Part shown: positions 1 to 8,426 of the stretch, piece after piece
Position numbering within the stretch: the first letter of the stretch is position 1
Layout of the letters: the number at the start of each line of letters is the position of its first letter
Assembly (NCBI RefSeq): GCF_900111885.1
Contig: NZ_FOKG01000019.1
Coordinates: 62,001 to 126,000 of the forward strand
Source: Amycolatopsis marina
GTDB taxonomy: Bacteria > Actinomycetota > Actinomycetes > Mycobacteriales > Pseudonocardiaceae
DNA length: 64,000 nucleotides
Direction: 5' to 3'
Position numbers and translations under genes: made by a program
Notes under the pieces: model-generated
Databases searched by the model: none
What the model saw: only the letters and a program-made list of their open reading frames with translations
Told to the model about the DNA's origin: nothing

Positions 1-1060
1 AGATGGCATCCAGCATGAGTTCGACGTCCTCGGCGGTGCTGTACAGGTGGAACCCGACCCTGGTGCGGCCCGCGCGCACACTCGCGCGAACGCCTGCCTC
101 CGACAGCCGCTCGGTCAAGGCCGCCATACCGGAACTGTCCTTCGCGGCACCCAGTTCGTCTGCCCCGAGCGAGACGATGGCGCTGCCCCTCGGTGGCAGG
201 CCGAGTTTGCCCAGCAGCAGGTCGGCCAGGCCGACGCAGTGCGCTCGCACGGCTTCGGCGTCCAGCGAGGCCAGGTACGGCAGCGCCGCGGCCGCCCCGA
301 CCTGCGCGAGCCAGGCCGGGGAAAGGTCGAGTCTGCGGGCGCTGCCGGCGAGTCGCAGCGGCAGGCCGTAGACGCTCTGCCACGGCTCCGCTCCGGCGTA
401 CCAGTTGGCCCCCAGCGGCACCGTTTTGCCGAGTGCCTCCGGGCGCACCGCCATCCACGCGGCGCCGCGTGGTGCGAGCAACCACTTGTACGCGGCACCC
501 ACCACCCAGTCCGCCCAGTCCAGCCGCAGGGGCAGCCAGCCCGCCGCCTGAGTGGCGTCCAGCAGAACCGGCACCGCCGCCGCTTCGGCCTCGGCGCGCA
601 ACGCGGCCAGGTCCACGATGGCACCGTCGGCGGACTGCACCACGCTGACCGCGACCAGGTCGTGTCCGGCGACGTGTCCGGGCAACTCGGCCAGGTCGAC
701 CTCGGTGACGGTGACACCCCGCGCCTGCAGTGCCGCGAACGGGAAGGTCACGCTGGTGAACTCCCCGCGCGCGGCGAGCACACGTGCGCCTTCGGGCAGA
801 CCGGCCGCGACCATCGACACCAGTTGCGAGACCGTCGCGCCGCTCGCGATCCGCTCTCCGGGCACGCCGATCAGCCGGCCGAATGCCTCGCGGGCCGTCC
901 GGACCGCCGAGTCGAAGTCGTGCGGGTCGTCCAGCCCAGATCCCCAGCGCTGCACCGACCGCGCGACCGTCTCGGCGGTCTCGGCCGAGGGGACGCCGAT
1001 GCTTGGAGTGTTCAGATAACCAGTGGGCACGTCGAACCGGGCCCCGAACGCGGTGCGCAT
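1..1060 (-). CDS. Class V PLP-dependent aminotransferase (cysteine desulfurase/kynureninase-like), 3' end beyond window
   Basis: The reading frame begins at an ATG (complement of 1058-1060) and stays open to the left edge, so about 353 residues are seen and the C-terminus is missing. It has the class V fold-type I layout. The cofactor-binding Asp is in LLDATQAAG (D168) and the Schiff-base lysine is in AAYKWLLAPRG (K192). An early substrate-loop pattern, NTPSIGVP, lies near residue 17. Members desulfurate cysteine or selenocysteine or cleave kynurenine-like amino acids in the cytosol; which reaction applies here cannot be read. It is transcribed in the same direction as the two PH-domain genes upstream, after a gap of about 60 bp. 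Family call is firm, substrate unknown. Confidence 0.85.
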   Translation of the reverse strand, partial: MRTAFGARFDVPTGYLNTPSIGVPSAETAETVARSVQRWGSGLDDPHDFDSAVRTAREAFGRLIGVPGERIASGATVSQLVSMVAAGLPEGARVLAARGEFTSVTFPFAALQARGVTVTEVDLAELPGHVAGHDLVAVSVVQSADGAIVDLAALRAEAEAAAVPVLLDATQAAGWLPLRLDWADWVVGAAYKWLLAPRGAAWMAVRPEALGKTVPLGANWYAGAEPWQSVYGLPLRLAGSARRLDLSPAWLAQVGAAAALPYLASLDAEAVRAHCVGLADLLLGKLGLPPRGSAIVSLGADELGAAKDSSGMAALTERLSEAGVRASVRAGRTRVGFHLYSTAEDVELMLDAI

Positions 1061-1119
1061 GAGCCGACCTTATTGGACGCGTTCCGGGCCACCCGGCGAA
1101 CGTGACGATCGCCTCTGTG

Positions 1120-2682
1120 TCACCGGCGCTCGAGAAACGGTCCGAACAGGTCCGGCACGGCTTCCTCGGCGAAGGCGAGTCCCTCGCTCTGCCCCACGTC
1201 CCGCGCGGAGTAGGCGCCACCGCCCGCCGCGGTTGTCGCGGTCAGCGTGATGAGTCCCGCCCTGCGCTGGAAGATCGTCTGTGTCGCCGTCCAGCCGACG
1301 ATGCCGCGCCGTTGCAGGGCGGCGGTGCTACGCCGGACGGTTCCGCTGCGCGTGACGAGATAGCCGCCGGTGAGGCCGTGGCCGAGATTGCGGTAGGCGT
1401 CCCGGCCCAGCAGCCACGCGATCGGGAACAGCACGAACGCACTGATCCAGGCGAGGTGCAGCAGCACCGGGGTGAGCAGCAGCCCGAGCACGAACAGCAC
1501 GAGGACCGGCACCAGGGCCGCCATGGTCGCCCAACGCAGCCTGCGCCACTTTGCCGCGACGGGGTGCGGGCGCAACCCGACCGCCGACGTCGGGGACTCC
1601 CGCTCACGGAGCACGACCGCCGCCACCCGGTCGGCCTCGGCCCGTGGCGCGGGTGGCAGCAGGGTCTTGTGGTCGGTCTTCTCGCTCTCCTTCTGCTGCA
1701 CCAGCCCGGTCGCGATCGCATCCACCCGCGCGGCACCCACCAGACGGTGTCCCAGCGGCTCGACCACGTCCACGCCGCGCAGCCGCCGCTCCTCCAATGA
1801 GATGGAGCGGGTGGTGAGCAGGCCCCTGCGCACGCGCAGGGTTCCGCTGGGCTCACGCTCGAGGCGGAACCCCCACCACATCTCGAGAAACAGCGCGATG
1901 GCCCCGATCACGCCGACCACGATGGCGGTCAGCACCAGCCCGCCGATCACCACGGCGAGCGCGAGCTGGCGGATCAGCGCCGTCGTCCAGTCGATCACGC
2001 CGCCCTGCATGCCGAACCACTCGGCGACCTGCATGACAGCACCGAACGCGGCGAGACCGAGCGCGGGCGTCAGGAAGGACATCGGGGCGAAGCGCATCCA
2101 GCCGATGTCGAACTCGGCCAGCAGGCCGTTGTGGGCCTGCTCGGCCGCGTCGGCGGCCTCGGCGCCGACGGGGCTTCGGTCGAGCAGTTCCCGGCGCAGC
2201 CACTCGGCCTCGGCGCGGTTGACCGGGTGCAGGTCGATCGACCCCTCCCCCGCCCCGGCGCGTTCACCTGTGCCGATCTTGACCTGGACCAGGCCGAAGA
2301 TCCGCAGCAGCGGTTTTCCGACGATGTCCACACTGCGGATCCGGTGCCGAGCCAGCGAACGGCGGTTGCGCACCAGCACTCCGGTGTGCAGGTGTACCCG
2401 GTCCGGGGTGATGCGGTACCTCGTGCGCCGCCAGCGGATGTCGTCCATCAGCGTGCCAACGCCGATCAGCAGCAGCGCCGCGGGCACGATCCAGGCCAGC
2501 GCGGTCCAGAACGAGGTGCCGCCGGCGAGCGCGACCCCCGCGGGGAAACCGGCGGCCACCGCGACGCCGGCCATCGTCAGCGCGGTCACGACGACCGTGC
2601 GCCGGTCGAGCTTGCGCCAGTCCTGGCCCGCGTCCTCACTGGTCACGTCGTCACTCACGTTGTCACTCACGTCGTCACTCAT
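1120..2682 (-). CDS. YdbT-like membrane protein with repeated bacterial PH (bPH2) domains
   Basis: A 520-residue membrane protein. Paired hydrophobic segments (near residues 30-75, 210-265 and 385-430) are each followed by a soluble PH-like stretch such as RYRITPDRVHLHTGVL and RTRSISLEERRLRGVDVVEPL. This is the usual plan of the YdbT/DUF304 family, often encoded beside a shorter YdbS partner as here. The ATG overlaps the stop of the upstream gene by ATGA, so translation is probably coupled. The first 14 codons are a 12-nt repeat encoding SDDV/SDNV units and offer several in-frame GTG starts. The function of these membrane PH proteins is poorly defined; a role in envelope physiology is only inferred. 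Confidence 0.85.
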   Translation of the reverse strand: MSDDVSDNVSDDVTSEDAGQDWRKLDRRTVVVTALTMAGVAVAAGFPAGVALAGGTSFWTALAWIVPAALLLIGVGTLMDDIRWRRTRYRITPDRVHLHTGVLVRNRRSLARHRIRSVDIVGKPLLRIFGLVQVKIGTGERAGAGEGSIDLHPVNRAEAEWLRRELLDRSPVGAEAADAAEQAHNGLLAEFDIGWMRFAPMSFLTPALGLAAFGAVMQVAEWFGMQGGVIDWTTALIRQLALAVVIGGLVLTAIVVGVIGAIALFLEMWWGFRLEREPSGTLRVRRGLLTTRSISLEERRLRGVDVVEPLGHRLVGAARVDAIATGLVQQKESEKTDHKTLLPPAPRAEADRVAAVVLRERESPTSAVGLRPHPVAAKWRRLRWATMAALVPVLVLFVLGLLLTPVLLHLAWISAFVLFPIAWLLGRDAYRNLGHGLTGGYLVTRSGTVRRSTAALQRRGIVGWTATQTIFQRRAGLITLTATTAAGGGAYSARDVGQSEGLAFAEEAVPDLFGPFLERR

Positions 2683-3218
2683 GTCGCGTCACCGGGTGTG
2701 GCCTGCGTGGTTTCGGTGAGCTGCTGCGCCAGGTCACCCGCGAGTTCGTGGTCCAGCCCCTGAATCTGCACCGCTCCCTTCGCCGAGGCCGTGGTGACGA
2801 TGACGGTGGCCAGTCCGAAGAACTGCTCCAGGGGCCCGCGCTGGGTGTCCACCGTCTGGATGCGCGACATCGGAACCGCCCGCCACTCCTGCCAGAAGAA
2901 GCCGGTGCGGGTGTAGACGGCGCTCTCGGTCACCTCCCAGCGGTGCACCCGGTACCACCAGAACGGCAGCAGGATCGCCAGCGGCAGCCCGGCGACGGCG
3001 AGCCCACCGCCGCACAACCACAGCACCGTGCGCGCGTCGGGAAGCAGCAATCCCAGCACGATCAGCACGACAACCGGAACGCCGACCAGCAACACGGTCT
3101 GGACCAGCCACCACCGAACCGCCCTTTTGTTCAGCTGGTTTCGCGGCGGCCGCAGGCGTAACTCCGCGCTGTTCGCCCCGTCCGAGCTGTCCCCCGCCGT
3201 CGATTCGGACACCGGCAT
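2679..3218 (-). CDS. YdbS-like PH-domain membrane protein
   Basis: A 179-residue protein starting at the ATG at 3218, with a GGGGAAGGG purine run directly in front. After a polar N-terminus come two hydrophobic segments (about residues 33-80) and one PH-like domain. The domain carries WEVTESAVYTRTGFFWQEWRAVPMSRIQTVD, quoted here in part as the family core VPMSRIQTVDT. This matches the short YdbS partner of YdbT in length and order. It overlaps the downstream YdbT-like gene by 4 nt and follows the GT39 gene by 32 bp, so the three are probably one transcript. The molecular role is unknown. Confidence 0.85.
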   Translation of the reverse strand: MPVSESTAGDSSDGANSAELRLRPPRNQLNKRAVRWWLVQTVLLVGVPVVVLIVLGLLLPDARTVLWLCGGGLAVAGLPLAILLPFWWYRVHRWEVTESAVYTRTGFFWQEWRAVPMSRIQTVDTQRGPLEQFFGLATVIVTTASAKGAVQIQGLDHELAGDLAQQLTETTQATPGDAT

Positions 3219-3250
3219 CCCTTCCCCATCATTGAATCCATTTAGGATAG

Positions 3251-4822
3251 TCACATTCTGCGCAGTGCGTCCCACAGCTGCGGCCAAGGCTGCCGTGGCG
3301 ACCGGCAGTGCCAGACGGGAACACCCTGGTTCACGTTGTCCGGTTTGGCGTCGAGGCGCACCGTCGCCACCCTGCGCACCTCGCCGAAGTACCGGGTGAG
3401 GTACCCGGGATCGGAGCCGACGAACAGCACGTCCTCGGTTCCCGACTCCGGCCTGCCGGTGTACCAGTAGCCGCGCTCCGGACTGTAGACCGAGGGCAAC
3501 CCGCGCTCCGGACCGTATATCTCGAGGGCGGAGGCCTGCCAGTAGCTCTCGGTGACCACGACCGCATCCCGGCGCACAGGCGGCGGCAGGTCGCGGTGTG
3601 CGGCCGCCACCGTGTCCGCCACCTGTGGCCAGCCGAGACTGCCGCTGGCGACGAAGTCCGTTGTCGTGACACTCGAGACCGGGCGCACCGGCAGCGCGAG
3701 CACGACGGCCAGCACCGCCGACAGTGCGTACACCGGCCAGGTGGGCACCCAGCGCCACCAGCGGGCGGGCTGGACGCGTTCGATCCGCACCGCCGATGCG
3801 GCGAAGAGCAGCCCGTACAGCCCGGCGACGTAGTAGTACCGGCCGACCGTGACGACGAAGATCACCGTGACCAGCAGGACCGTCCAGCCGAGAAATCGGT
3901 ACGGCGCGAGCCCGGGATCGCGCAACAGCTGCCAGAGGCCATGGGAGGCGAGGAACGCGCCGACGAGCAGCCCGGCGAAGAGCAGCGCGAGCGGGACGAA
4001 GGCGATCGGCCCGCCCAGGAACCGGTTCACCTGCTCGGCCACGACCTCCTGCATGTCGAGGTAGGGCCAACCGTTGCGGGCCTGCCAGAACAGCGTCGGC
4101 AACGTCGCGAGCACGGTGCCGACGGCACCATCCCAGAGCGCGGGCCTGCGCAGGAGTTCGCGGGGCCCGGCGATCAGTACGACGATGCCGAGAGCGACCC
4201 AGAAGAAGAAGATGAGGAACTTGCCCTGCATCGCGACGGCGGTCACCAGCCCGGCAGCCAGCAGCAGGCGGTCCTCGCGCGTCCTGACCCAGCGCACGAC
4301 CAGCCAGGTCGTGAGCGTCCAGCAGAACGGGTCGATCGTGGAGGTGGCGAGCAGGTGACCGGAACCGAGCAGCTGCGGGGAGATCGCGTACGCCCCTGCC
4401 GCAAGCGCCTGCGCCCGGCGCCCACCACCCAGTTCCCTGGCGATGAGCGCGGTGAGCACCACCCCGAGCACGGTGACGAGCAACGCGGGCAGTCGCAGCC
4501 CGACCACCGACCCCGGCAGGACGGTGTCCATCCCCCTGGCGAGCAGCGGCAGCAGCCACGGCTGGTCCGCGTAGCCCCAGTCCAGGTGGAATCGCCCTGC
4601 CGCGAGGAAGTACAGCTCGTCGCCGAAATAGCCGATCCGCCCGCTGGTGGCCAGGAGCACCGCGCCGACCGCACCGGCGATCGCGAAGACCGGCCCCCTG
4701 GCCAGCGGCGGGAGCGCGCGAGGCGTCGCCGGCCTGCCCTGCGCCGCGTCCCCGTCGGCTGCTCCCCCGGTGTCCTGCCCAGCCTCGTCGCCCGCGACCG
4801 AGCCCACTGGTGCGTCTCTCAC
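3251..4822 (-). CDS. GT39-type (PMT_2) membrane glycosyltransferase
   Basis: A polytopic protein of 523 residues from a GTG start at 4822; a longer frame would run into the upstream tetR gene. A Pro/Ala-rich cytoplasmic N-terminus (about 45 residues) precedes the first membrane helix. Next comes the extracytoplasmic acidic motif GDELYF (D68, E69), typical of the dolichyl-phosphate-mannose protein mannosyltransferase/ArnT superfamily, and then about ten further hydrophobic helices. The soluble C-terminal domain contains VVVTESYWQASALEIYG and ends PWPQLWDALRRM. Such enzymes use polyprenyl-phosphate sugars to glycosylate lipids or proteins outside the membrane. Acceptor and donor are not deducible. 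It heads the operon with the two PH-domain genes. Confidence 0.85.
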   Translation of the reverse strand: MRDAPVGSVAGDEAGQDTGGAADGDAAQGRPATPRALPPLARGPVFAIAGAVGAVLLATSGRIGYFGDELYFLAAGRFHLDWGYADQPWLLPLLARGMDTVLPGSVVGLRLPALLVTVLGVVLTALIARELGGGRRAQALAAGAYAISPQLLGSGHLLATSTIDPFCWTLTTWLVVRWVRTREDRLLLAAGLVTAVAMQGKFLIFFFWVALGIVVLIAGPRELLRRPALWDGAVGTVLATLPTLFWQARNGWPYLDMQEVVAEQVNRFLGGPIAFVPLALLFAGLLVGAFLASHGLWQLLRDPGLAPYRFLGWTVLLVTVIFVVTVGRYYYVAGLYGLLFAASAVRIERVQPARWWRWVPTWPVYALSAVLAVVLALPVRPVSSVTTTDFVASGSLGWPQVADTVAAAHRDLPPPVRRDAVVVTESYWQASALEIYGPERGLPSVYSPERGYWYTGRPESGTEDVLFVGSDPGYLTRYFGEVRRVATVRLDAKPDNVNQGVPVWHCRSPRQPWPQLWDALRRM

Positions 4823-4863
4823 CCGGCAAAGTCTGACAGCACCCCGCACGAGCACCCTGGCCG

Positions 4864-4885
4864 GGGAATTCGTCGACGAATTCCC
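4864..4885. promoter_or_regulatory. Perfect 22-bp palindrome between tetR and the GT39 gene
   Basis: The sequence is a perfect dyad centred on GAATTCGTCGACGAATTC with GG/CC extensions on both sides. It lies in the 71-bp gap between the tetR stop (4894) and the GT39 start (4822). It has no T-tract on either side, so an operator, perhaps for the neighbouring TetR protein, seems more likely than a terminator. The assignment is inference. Confidence 0.5.
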
Positions 4886-4893
4886 ACCGGTGG

Positions 4894-5571
4894 CTATCCC
4901 GGGAGGGGTGCGGGGACGTTCGCCTCCCGCATCAGGCATTCGAACAGGATCTGCAGGTGGCGCCGGCCCCTGGCCCACCGGGCGTCAAGTTCCGCCCGGT
5001 CCCTGGTGGCCCAGCTGGCGATCAGAATGCCCCGCACCACGTCCATGGCGGTGTACACGGCGTGCAGGAACTCCGGGTGGGCGGCGTGGTCGGGCAACAG
5101 CACCTTGCCGAACTCCACCAGACTGCCGGTGGCGATGGGCTCGGTGGCCGACATGTGCCTGCGCAGTTCCGGATCGGTCCTGGACGCGACCCACAGTTCC
5201 ACGGTCGCCGAGAAGACCGGCCCCTGGTGCATCTCCCACATCAGGTCCAGCGCGTCACCGATCGGGTTGGGAGATTCGCGCAGCCGGTCCAGCTCGCCGA
5301 AGGCCATCTCGGTGCGCTTCGCGGCCAGGTACTTGATCGCGGAGACCACCAGGTCGGTCTTGGTCGGGAAGTGGTGTACCTGCGCCCCCCTGGTGACCCC
5401 GGCGCGGTCGGCGACCTTGGTGGTCGTGGTTCCCGCGTAGCCGTACTCGACGAGACAGTCGATCGTCGCGTCCAGCAGCCGCTGTCGCATCGCCGCACTG
5501 CGTTCTTCCTGGGTACGGCCGGTACGGCTGCCACCCCGCTCGCCGTTCGCTCCGCCTCTGGCACCAGACAT
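4894..5571 (-). CDS. TetR-family transcriptional regulator
   Basis: A 225-residue TetR regulator starting at an ATG at 5571. The N-terminal helix-turn-helix (about residues 28-72) reads ATIDCLVEYGYAGTTTTKVA followed by DRAGVTRGAQVHHFPTK, the standard TetR pattern. The C-terminal ligand-binding half has no recognisable specificity. It lies 71 bp upstream of the GT39/PH-domain operon in the same direction. Inverted repeats lie both in front of it (5597-5685) and behind it (4864-4885), which makes autoregulation and control of the operon plausible. The ligand is unknown. Confidence 0.9.
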   Translation of the reverse strand: MSGARGGANGERGGSRTGRTQEERSAAMRQRLLDATIDCLVEYGYAGTTTTKVADRAGVTRGAQVHHFPTKTDLVVSAIKYLAAKRTEMAFGELDRLRESPNPIGDALDLMWEMHQGPVFSATVELWVASRTDPELRRHMSATEPIATGSLVEFGKVLLPDHAAHPEFLHAVYTAMDVVRGILIASWATRDRAELDARWARGRRHLQILFECLMREANVPAPLPG

Positions 5572-5596
5572 GCGGCTCAGCTTACTGCGCCGGTAG

Positions 5597-5685
5597 ATAC
5601 CAATCCGATCTCCAGTAGGCCGACCCTCTTGTCTCCCAGGCAAAGCCGGTTTGGGGAGTCGGCCTACTTCCGGTCTCCTTGGTAT
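5597..5685. promoter_or_regulatory. Nested inverted repeat in front of tetR
   Basis: An 11-bp arm AGTAGGCCGAC (5614-5624) pairs with GTCGGCCTACT (5658-5668). Outside it, ATACCAA (5597-5603) pairs with TTGGTAT (5679-5685). The roughly 10 bp between the two arm pairs do not match. The structure fills most of the 154-bp gap between the dehydratase stop and the tetR start. It may be a double operator or a large hairpin acting as a terminator for the dehydratase transcript; the sequence alone does not decide. Confidence 0.45.
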
Positions 5686-5725
5686 GCCGTCTGCGTGTGG
5701 CCGCCTCCTTGTCCCGCTGCTGTTC

Positions 5726-6673
5726 CTAGTCGGCCAGCACCTCGGCGAGCACGGGCAGCGCGATGTTGCGGCCGGACACCACCGCGACGGTCCTGCCTCG
5801 CCGCGGCACCGCGCCCGCGAGTACCGCGGCCACGCCCGCCGCCCCGGCGCCCTCGGCGACCACCCCTCGCTCGGTCGCCAGGTGCCGGATTGCGGCTCGC
5901 AGGTCCGCCTCGCTGACCGTGACCAGCTCGTTGACCAGATCGTCCACCATTCCCACCGTGACGGAGCCGGGTTCGAGGTTGCCCGAGATTCCGTCGGCGA
6001 TTGTCTGGCCGATCTCGATCCGCACCACCTCACCTGCCCGCACGGAGGCCGCCACCGAAGGAGAACGTTCGGCCTCGGCTCCGACCACCCGCACATTCGG
6101 GTGCGCCGACGCCCACAGCGCGATTCCGGCGATCAGTCCGCCGCCACCGACCGCGCACACCACGGTCAGCGGTTCGTCGAGCAGGTGCTCCAGTTCGTAC
6201 CCGAGGGTTCCCTGGCCCACGATCACATCCGGATCGTTATAGGGCGAGACGAAGTGGGCACCGCGTTCGGCGAGTTCCAGCGCGTGCGTCTCGGCGTCGT
6301 CGAAGCTGTGTCCCACCTGGACCAGTTCGGCGCCACTCGACCGCAGGGCCGCCACCTTCACGGGGGAGGCCTTCTCGGACACCACCACGGTCGCGCGCCG
6401 CCCCAGCTCACGGGCGGCGAATGCGACACCGAGACCGTGGTTGCCCGCCGACGCCGTGACGATCGGGACGCCTTCCGGCGTACGCGACACCGCGTTGAAC
6501 GCGCCACGCACCTTGAACGAGCCCGTCGGCTGCATCGACTCCAGCTTCAGGAACATCTCCGGGCCAGGCAGCAGCGGGGTGGGCCGCAGATGCGTGCGGA
6601 CGACCTCGCGTGCCCTGTCGATCTCGTCCCGGCCGGGGCGGCGCACCGCGCGGACGGTGGGAGTGGTGGACAT
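5726..6673 (-). CDS. Threonine/serine dehydratase family PLP enzyme (IlvA/TdcB-like)
   Basis: A 315-residue fold-type II PLP enzyme starting at ATG 6673. The cofactor lysine is in PTGSFKVRGA (K54). SAGNHGLGVAFAARELG and the phosphate-binding loop CAVGGGGLIAGIA follow. The length fits a catabolic threonine/serine dehydratase without the C-terminal ACT regulatory domain of biosynthetic IlvA. The expected reaction is deamination of threonine or serine to a 2-oxo acid. It is divergent from a decayed LysR gene (6776-6914) that was probably once its regulator. Other members of this fold, such as threo-3-hydroxyaspartate dehydratases or racemases, cannot be excluded. Confidence 0.85.
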   Translation of the reverse strand: MSTTPTVRAVRRPGRDEIDRAREVVRTHLRPTPLLPGPEMFLKLESMQPTGSFKVRGAFNAVSRTPEGVPIVTASAGNHGLGVAFAARELGRRATVVVSEKASPVKVAALRSSGAELVQVGHSFDDAETHALELAERGAHFVSPYNDPDVIVGQGTLGYELEHLLDEPLTVVCAVGGGGLIAGIALWASAHPNVRVVGAEAERSPSVAASVRAGEVVRIEIGQTIADGISGNLEPGSVTVGMVDDLVNELVTVSEADLRAAIRHLATERGVVAEGAGAAGVAAVLAGAVPRRGRTVAVVSGRNIALPVLAEVLAD

Positions 6674-6775
6674 GAGCGCCCTCCTGTCTTCGCCGGTCTC
6701 GTCGTTGCCTCCACGATCCACCCCGCCGATCATCACTGCCACCCTGACTGGCAGCGCCGAGCCTAAGCTCCGCTT

Positions 6776-6914
6776 ATGCTCGATCCGCGCCGCCTGCGGC
6801 TGCTCAGGGAGGTGGCGGCCACCGGCTCGATCGCGGAGGCCGCGCGACGTGCGGGATGCACCGCTGCTGCTTGCCCGGCTGGTGGCCGGGCCGGCGAACA
6901 CCGGAGGCGAGTGA
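6776..6914 (+). pseudogene. Remnant of a LysR-type regulator gene
   Basis: From ATG 6776 the frame encodes MLDPRRLRLLREVAATG then SIAEAARRAGCTAAA. This is an unmistakable start of a LysR-type winged helix-turn-helix of the subclass beginning MLDPRRLRLL. Homology breaks off after about 32 codons. A different frame then reads APLLLARLVAGPANTGGE before a stop at 6912-6914, which might be the original C-terminus after an internal out-of-frame deletion; that second point is inference. The remnant abuts the first gene of the catabolic island (stop at 6916) and is divergent from the dehydratase, so it looks like a recombination scar. Confidence 0.65.
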
Positions 6915-6915
6915 C

Positions 6916-7668
6916 TCAACGTTTTGGGCCGCTCGCCTCCCGCAGGGCGCCGAACACGCCCATCAGCACGTGACTGAGGTTGATCACCACCAACCCGGCG
7001 CCGTGGGCCATGGCGGCCTTCGCCTCGTCGGGTCCGGGCACGATGTCGGCCCTGACCCGGCCGAGGCGCGCCGCGTGCTCGTGCACGGAGTCCACCGCGG
7101 TCCGCACTCGCGGCTCGCCCGCCGCCCCGGGGTGGCCGAGTGACACAGCGAGGTCGGCAGGTCCGACCATGACACCGTCGACACCCTGAACGGCGAGGAT
7201 CCGCTCGGCGTTCGCGCAGCCCAGCCGAGACTCGATCATCACGACGACCAGCGTGCGCTCGGCCCGGCTCCGCAGGTGGTCCACAGCCTGCACGGTGCCG
7301 TAGCCGCCGTCCCTGCCATAGGTGGCGAAACCCCGCGAGCCCAGCGGTGGATAGTGCGCGTGATCCACCACGGCCGCGGCCTGTTCGGGTGTGTCCACAT
7401 GCGGCACGATCACTCCGGTCGCGCCCTGGTCGAGCACCCGCTGCACGAGCGCCGGTTCGTTCTGCCCGACGCGTACGAGCACGTCCATCCCGTGTAGCTG
7501 CGCGGCGGCGATGTGCCTGCGCAACGTCAGCACGTCGGCCGGACCGTGCTCGCAGTCGACGACCACGTAGTCGATCCCGCCGAAGCCGGCCATCTCCACC
7601 AGTTCCTCGGCGGGCAGGCGAACGAGCACTCCGAGCAACCGCTCACCCGCGGTGAGCCTCGACTTCAT
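6916..7668 (-). CDS. HpcH/HpaI-family aldolase
   Basis: A 250-residue class II pyruvate aldolase homologue. Residues matching the HpaI catalytic set are all visible: H41 in DCEHGPAD, R67 in VLVRVGQN, metal ligand E146 in VVMIESRLG and D172 in VGPADLAVSLG. Family members reversibly split 4-hydroxy-2-oxo acids into pyruvate plus an aldehyde, using Mg or Mn. The start chosen is ATG 7668. A GTG at 7674, overlapping the SDR stop by GTGA, would add two residues. It is the last gene of the left operon of the island and probably performs its carbon-carbon cleavage step. The substrate is unknown. Confidence 0.88.
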   Translation of the reverse strand: MKSRLTAGERLLGVLVRLPAEELVEMAGFGGIDYVVVDCEHGPADVLTLRRHIAAAQLHGMDVLVRVGQNEPALVQRVLDQGATGVIVPHVDTPEQAAAVVDHAHYPPLGSRGFATYGRDGGYGTVQAVDHLRSRAERTLVVVMIESRLGCANAERILAVQGVDGVMVGPADLAVSLGHPGAAGEPRVRTAVDSVHEHAARLGRVRADIVPGPDEAKAAMAHGAGLVVINLSHVLMGVFGALREASGPKR

Positions 7669-7670
7669 CG

Positions 7671-8426
7671 TCACCTGGCCACCATCCCTGCCGAGAGGTC
7701 GATGTCGGCCGCGCACAGGCCGGGCATGTGCAGCATGGCGACCACGGCCGATCCGACCTCCTGCTCGGTGACCATCCGGCCGAGCGCCGAGCGTCCCACG
7801 AAGGCGCGTTCGGCTTCGGCGTAGCTGGTCCCCGTCTGTTCGGCCTCGAACCGGAAGTTGCGCCGCATCCGTTCGCCGTCCACCGGTCCGGGAGACAGCG
7901 TGTTGACACTGATCCCCAGTGGACCGACTTCGGCGGCGAGCGTGCCCGTCAGGCCGATCACCGCCATTTTCGACGCACAGTAAGGAGTCCGGCGGGCCAG
8001 GGGACGCTTTCCGGAGACCGAGGCCAGGTTGATGATGTCGCCGTGCCCGCGTTCGATCATCGGCGGGAGCAGCGCCCTGCACATCAGATACGTGCCACGC
8101 ACGTTCACGTCGAAGACCTCGTCCCAGGACTCGGGGTCGATGTCGACCAACGGCGCGACGGGCCCCGGCACACCGGCGTTGTTGACCAGGATCGACACCT
8201 CCTGGCCGGCCAGCGAATCCTTCAGCGCGGCAACGGAGTCGGCGGACGAGACGTCACAGACCTCCGCCCGCGCCATCCCGTCGTGCTCGCCGACGACCTC
8301 GGCCAGCCTGGCCCGGTCCCGGCCGACCACCACGACGTGGGCGCCCGCGCCCACCAGTGCCGCCGTGATCGCTCTGCCGAGTCCGCTGCCACCGCCGGTC
8401 ACCAGGGCCGTCCGGCCCGCGATCAC
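7671..8426 (-). CDS. Short-chain dehydrogenase/reductase
   Basis: A 251-residue classical SDR from GTG 8426, overlapping the stop of the upstream HisD-like gene by GTGA. The cofactor motif TGGGSGLG is at residues 10-17, NNAG at 82-85, and the catalytic triad is S136, Y149 and K153 (TPYCASK). The residue after beta-2 is Arg (VVVVGRDRARL), which usually favours NADP(H). Its place between a HisD-like alcohol dehydrogenase and an aldolase suggests oxidation or reduction of a polyol or hydroxy-acid intermediate. No specific substrate can be read. Confidence 0.9.
   Translation of the reverse strand: MIAGRTALVTGGGSGLGRAITAALVGAGAHVVVVGRDRARLAEVVGEHDGMARAEVCDVSSADSVAALKDSLAGQEVSILVNNAGVPGPVAPLVDIDPESWDEVFDVNVRGTYLMCRALLPPMIERGHGDIINLASVSGKRPLARRTPYCASKMAVIGLTGTLAAEVGPLGISVNTLSPGPVDGERMRRNFRFEAEQTGTSYAEAERAFVGRSALGRMVTEQEVGSAVVAMLHMPGLCAADIDLSAGMVAR

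Noticed and set aside
3308..5440. A 710-codon open frame on the plus strand opposite the GT39 gene
   Set aside because: The protein is low-complexity Arg/Pro/Gln/His-rich with no domain, while the opposite strand encodes a clear membrane glycosyltransferase. Such antisense frames are normal in high-GC DNA.
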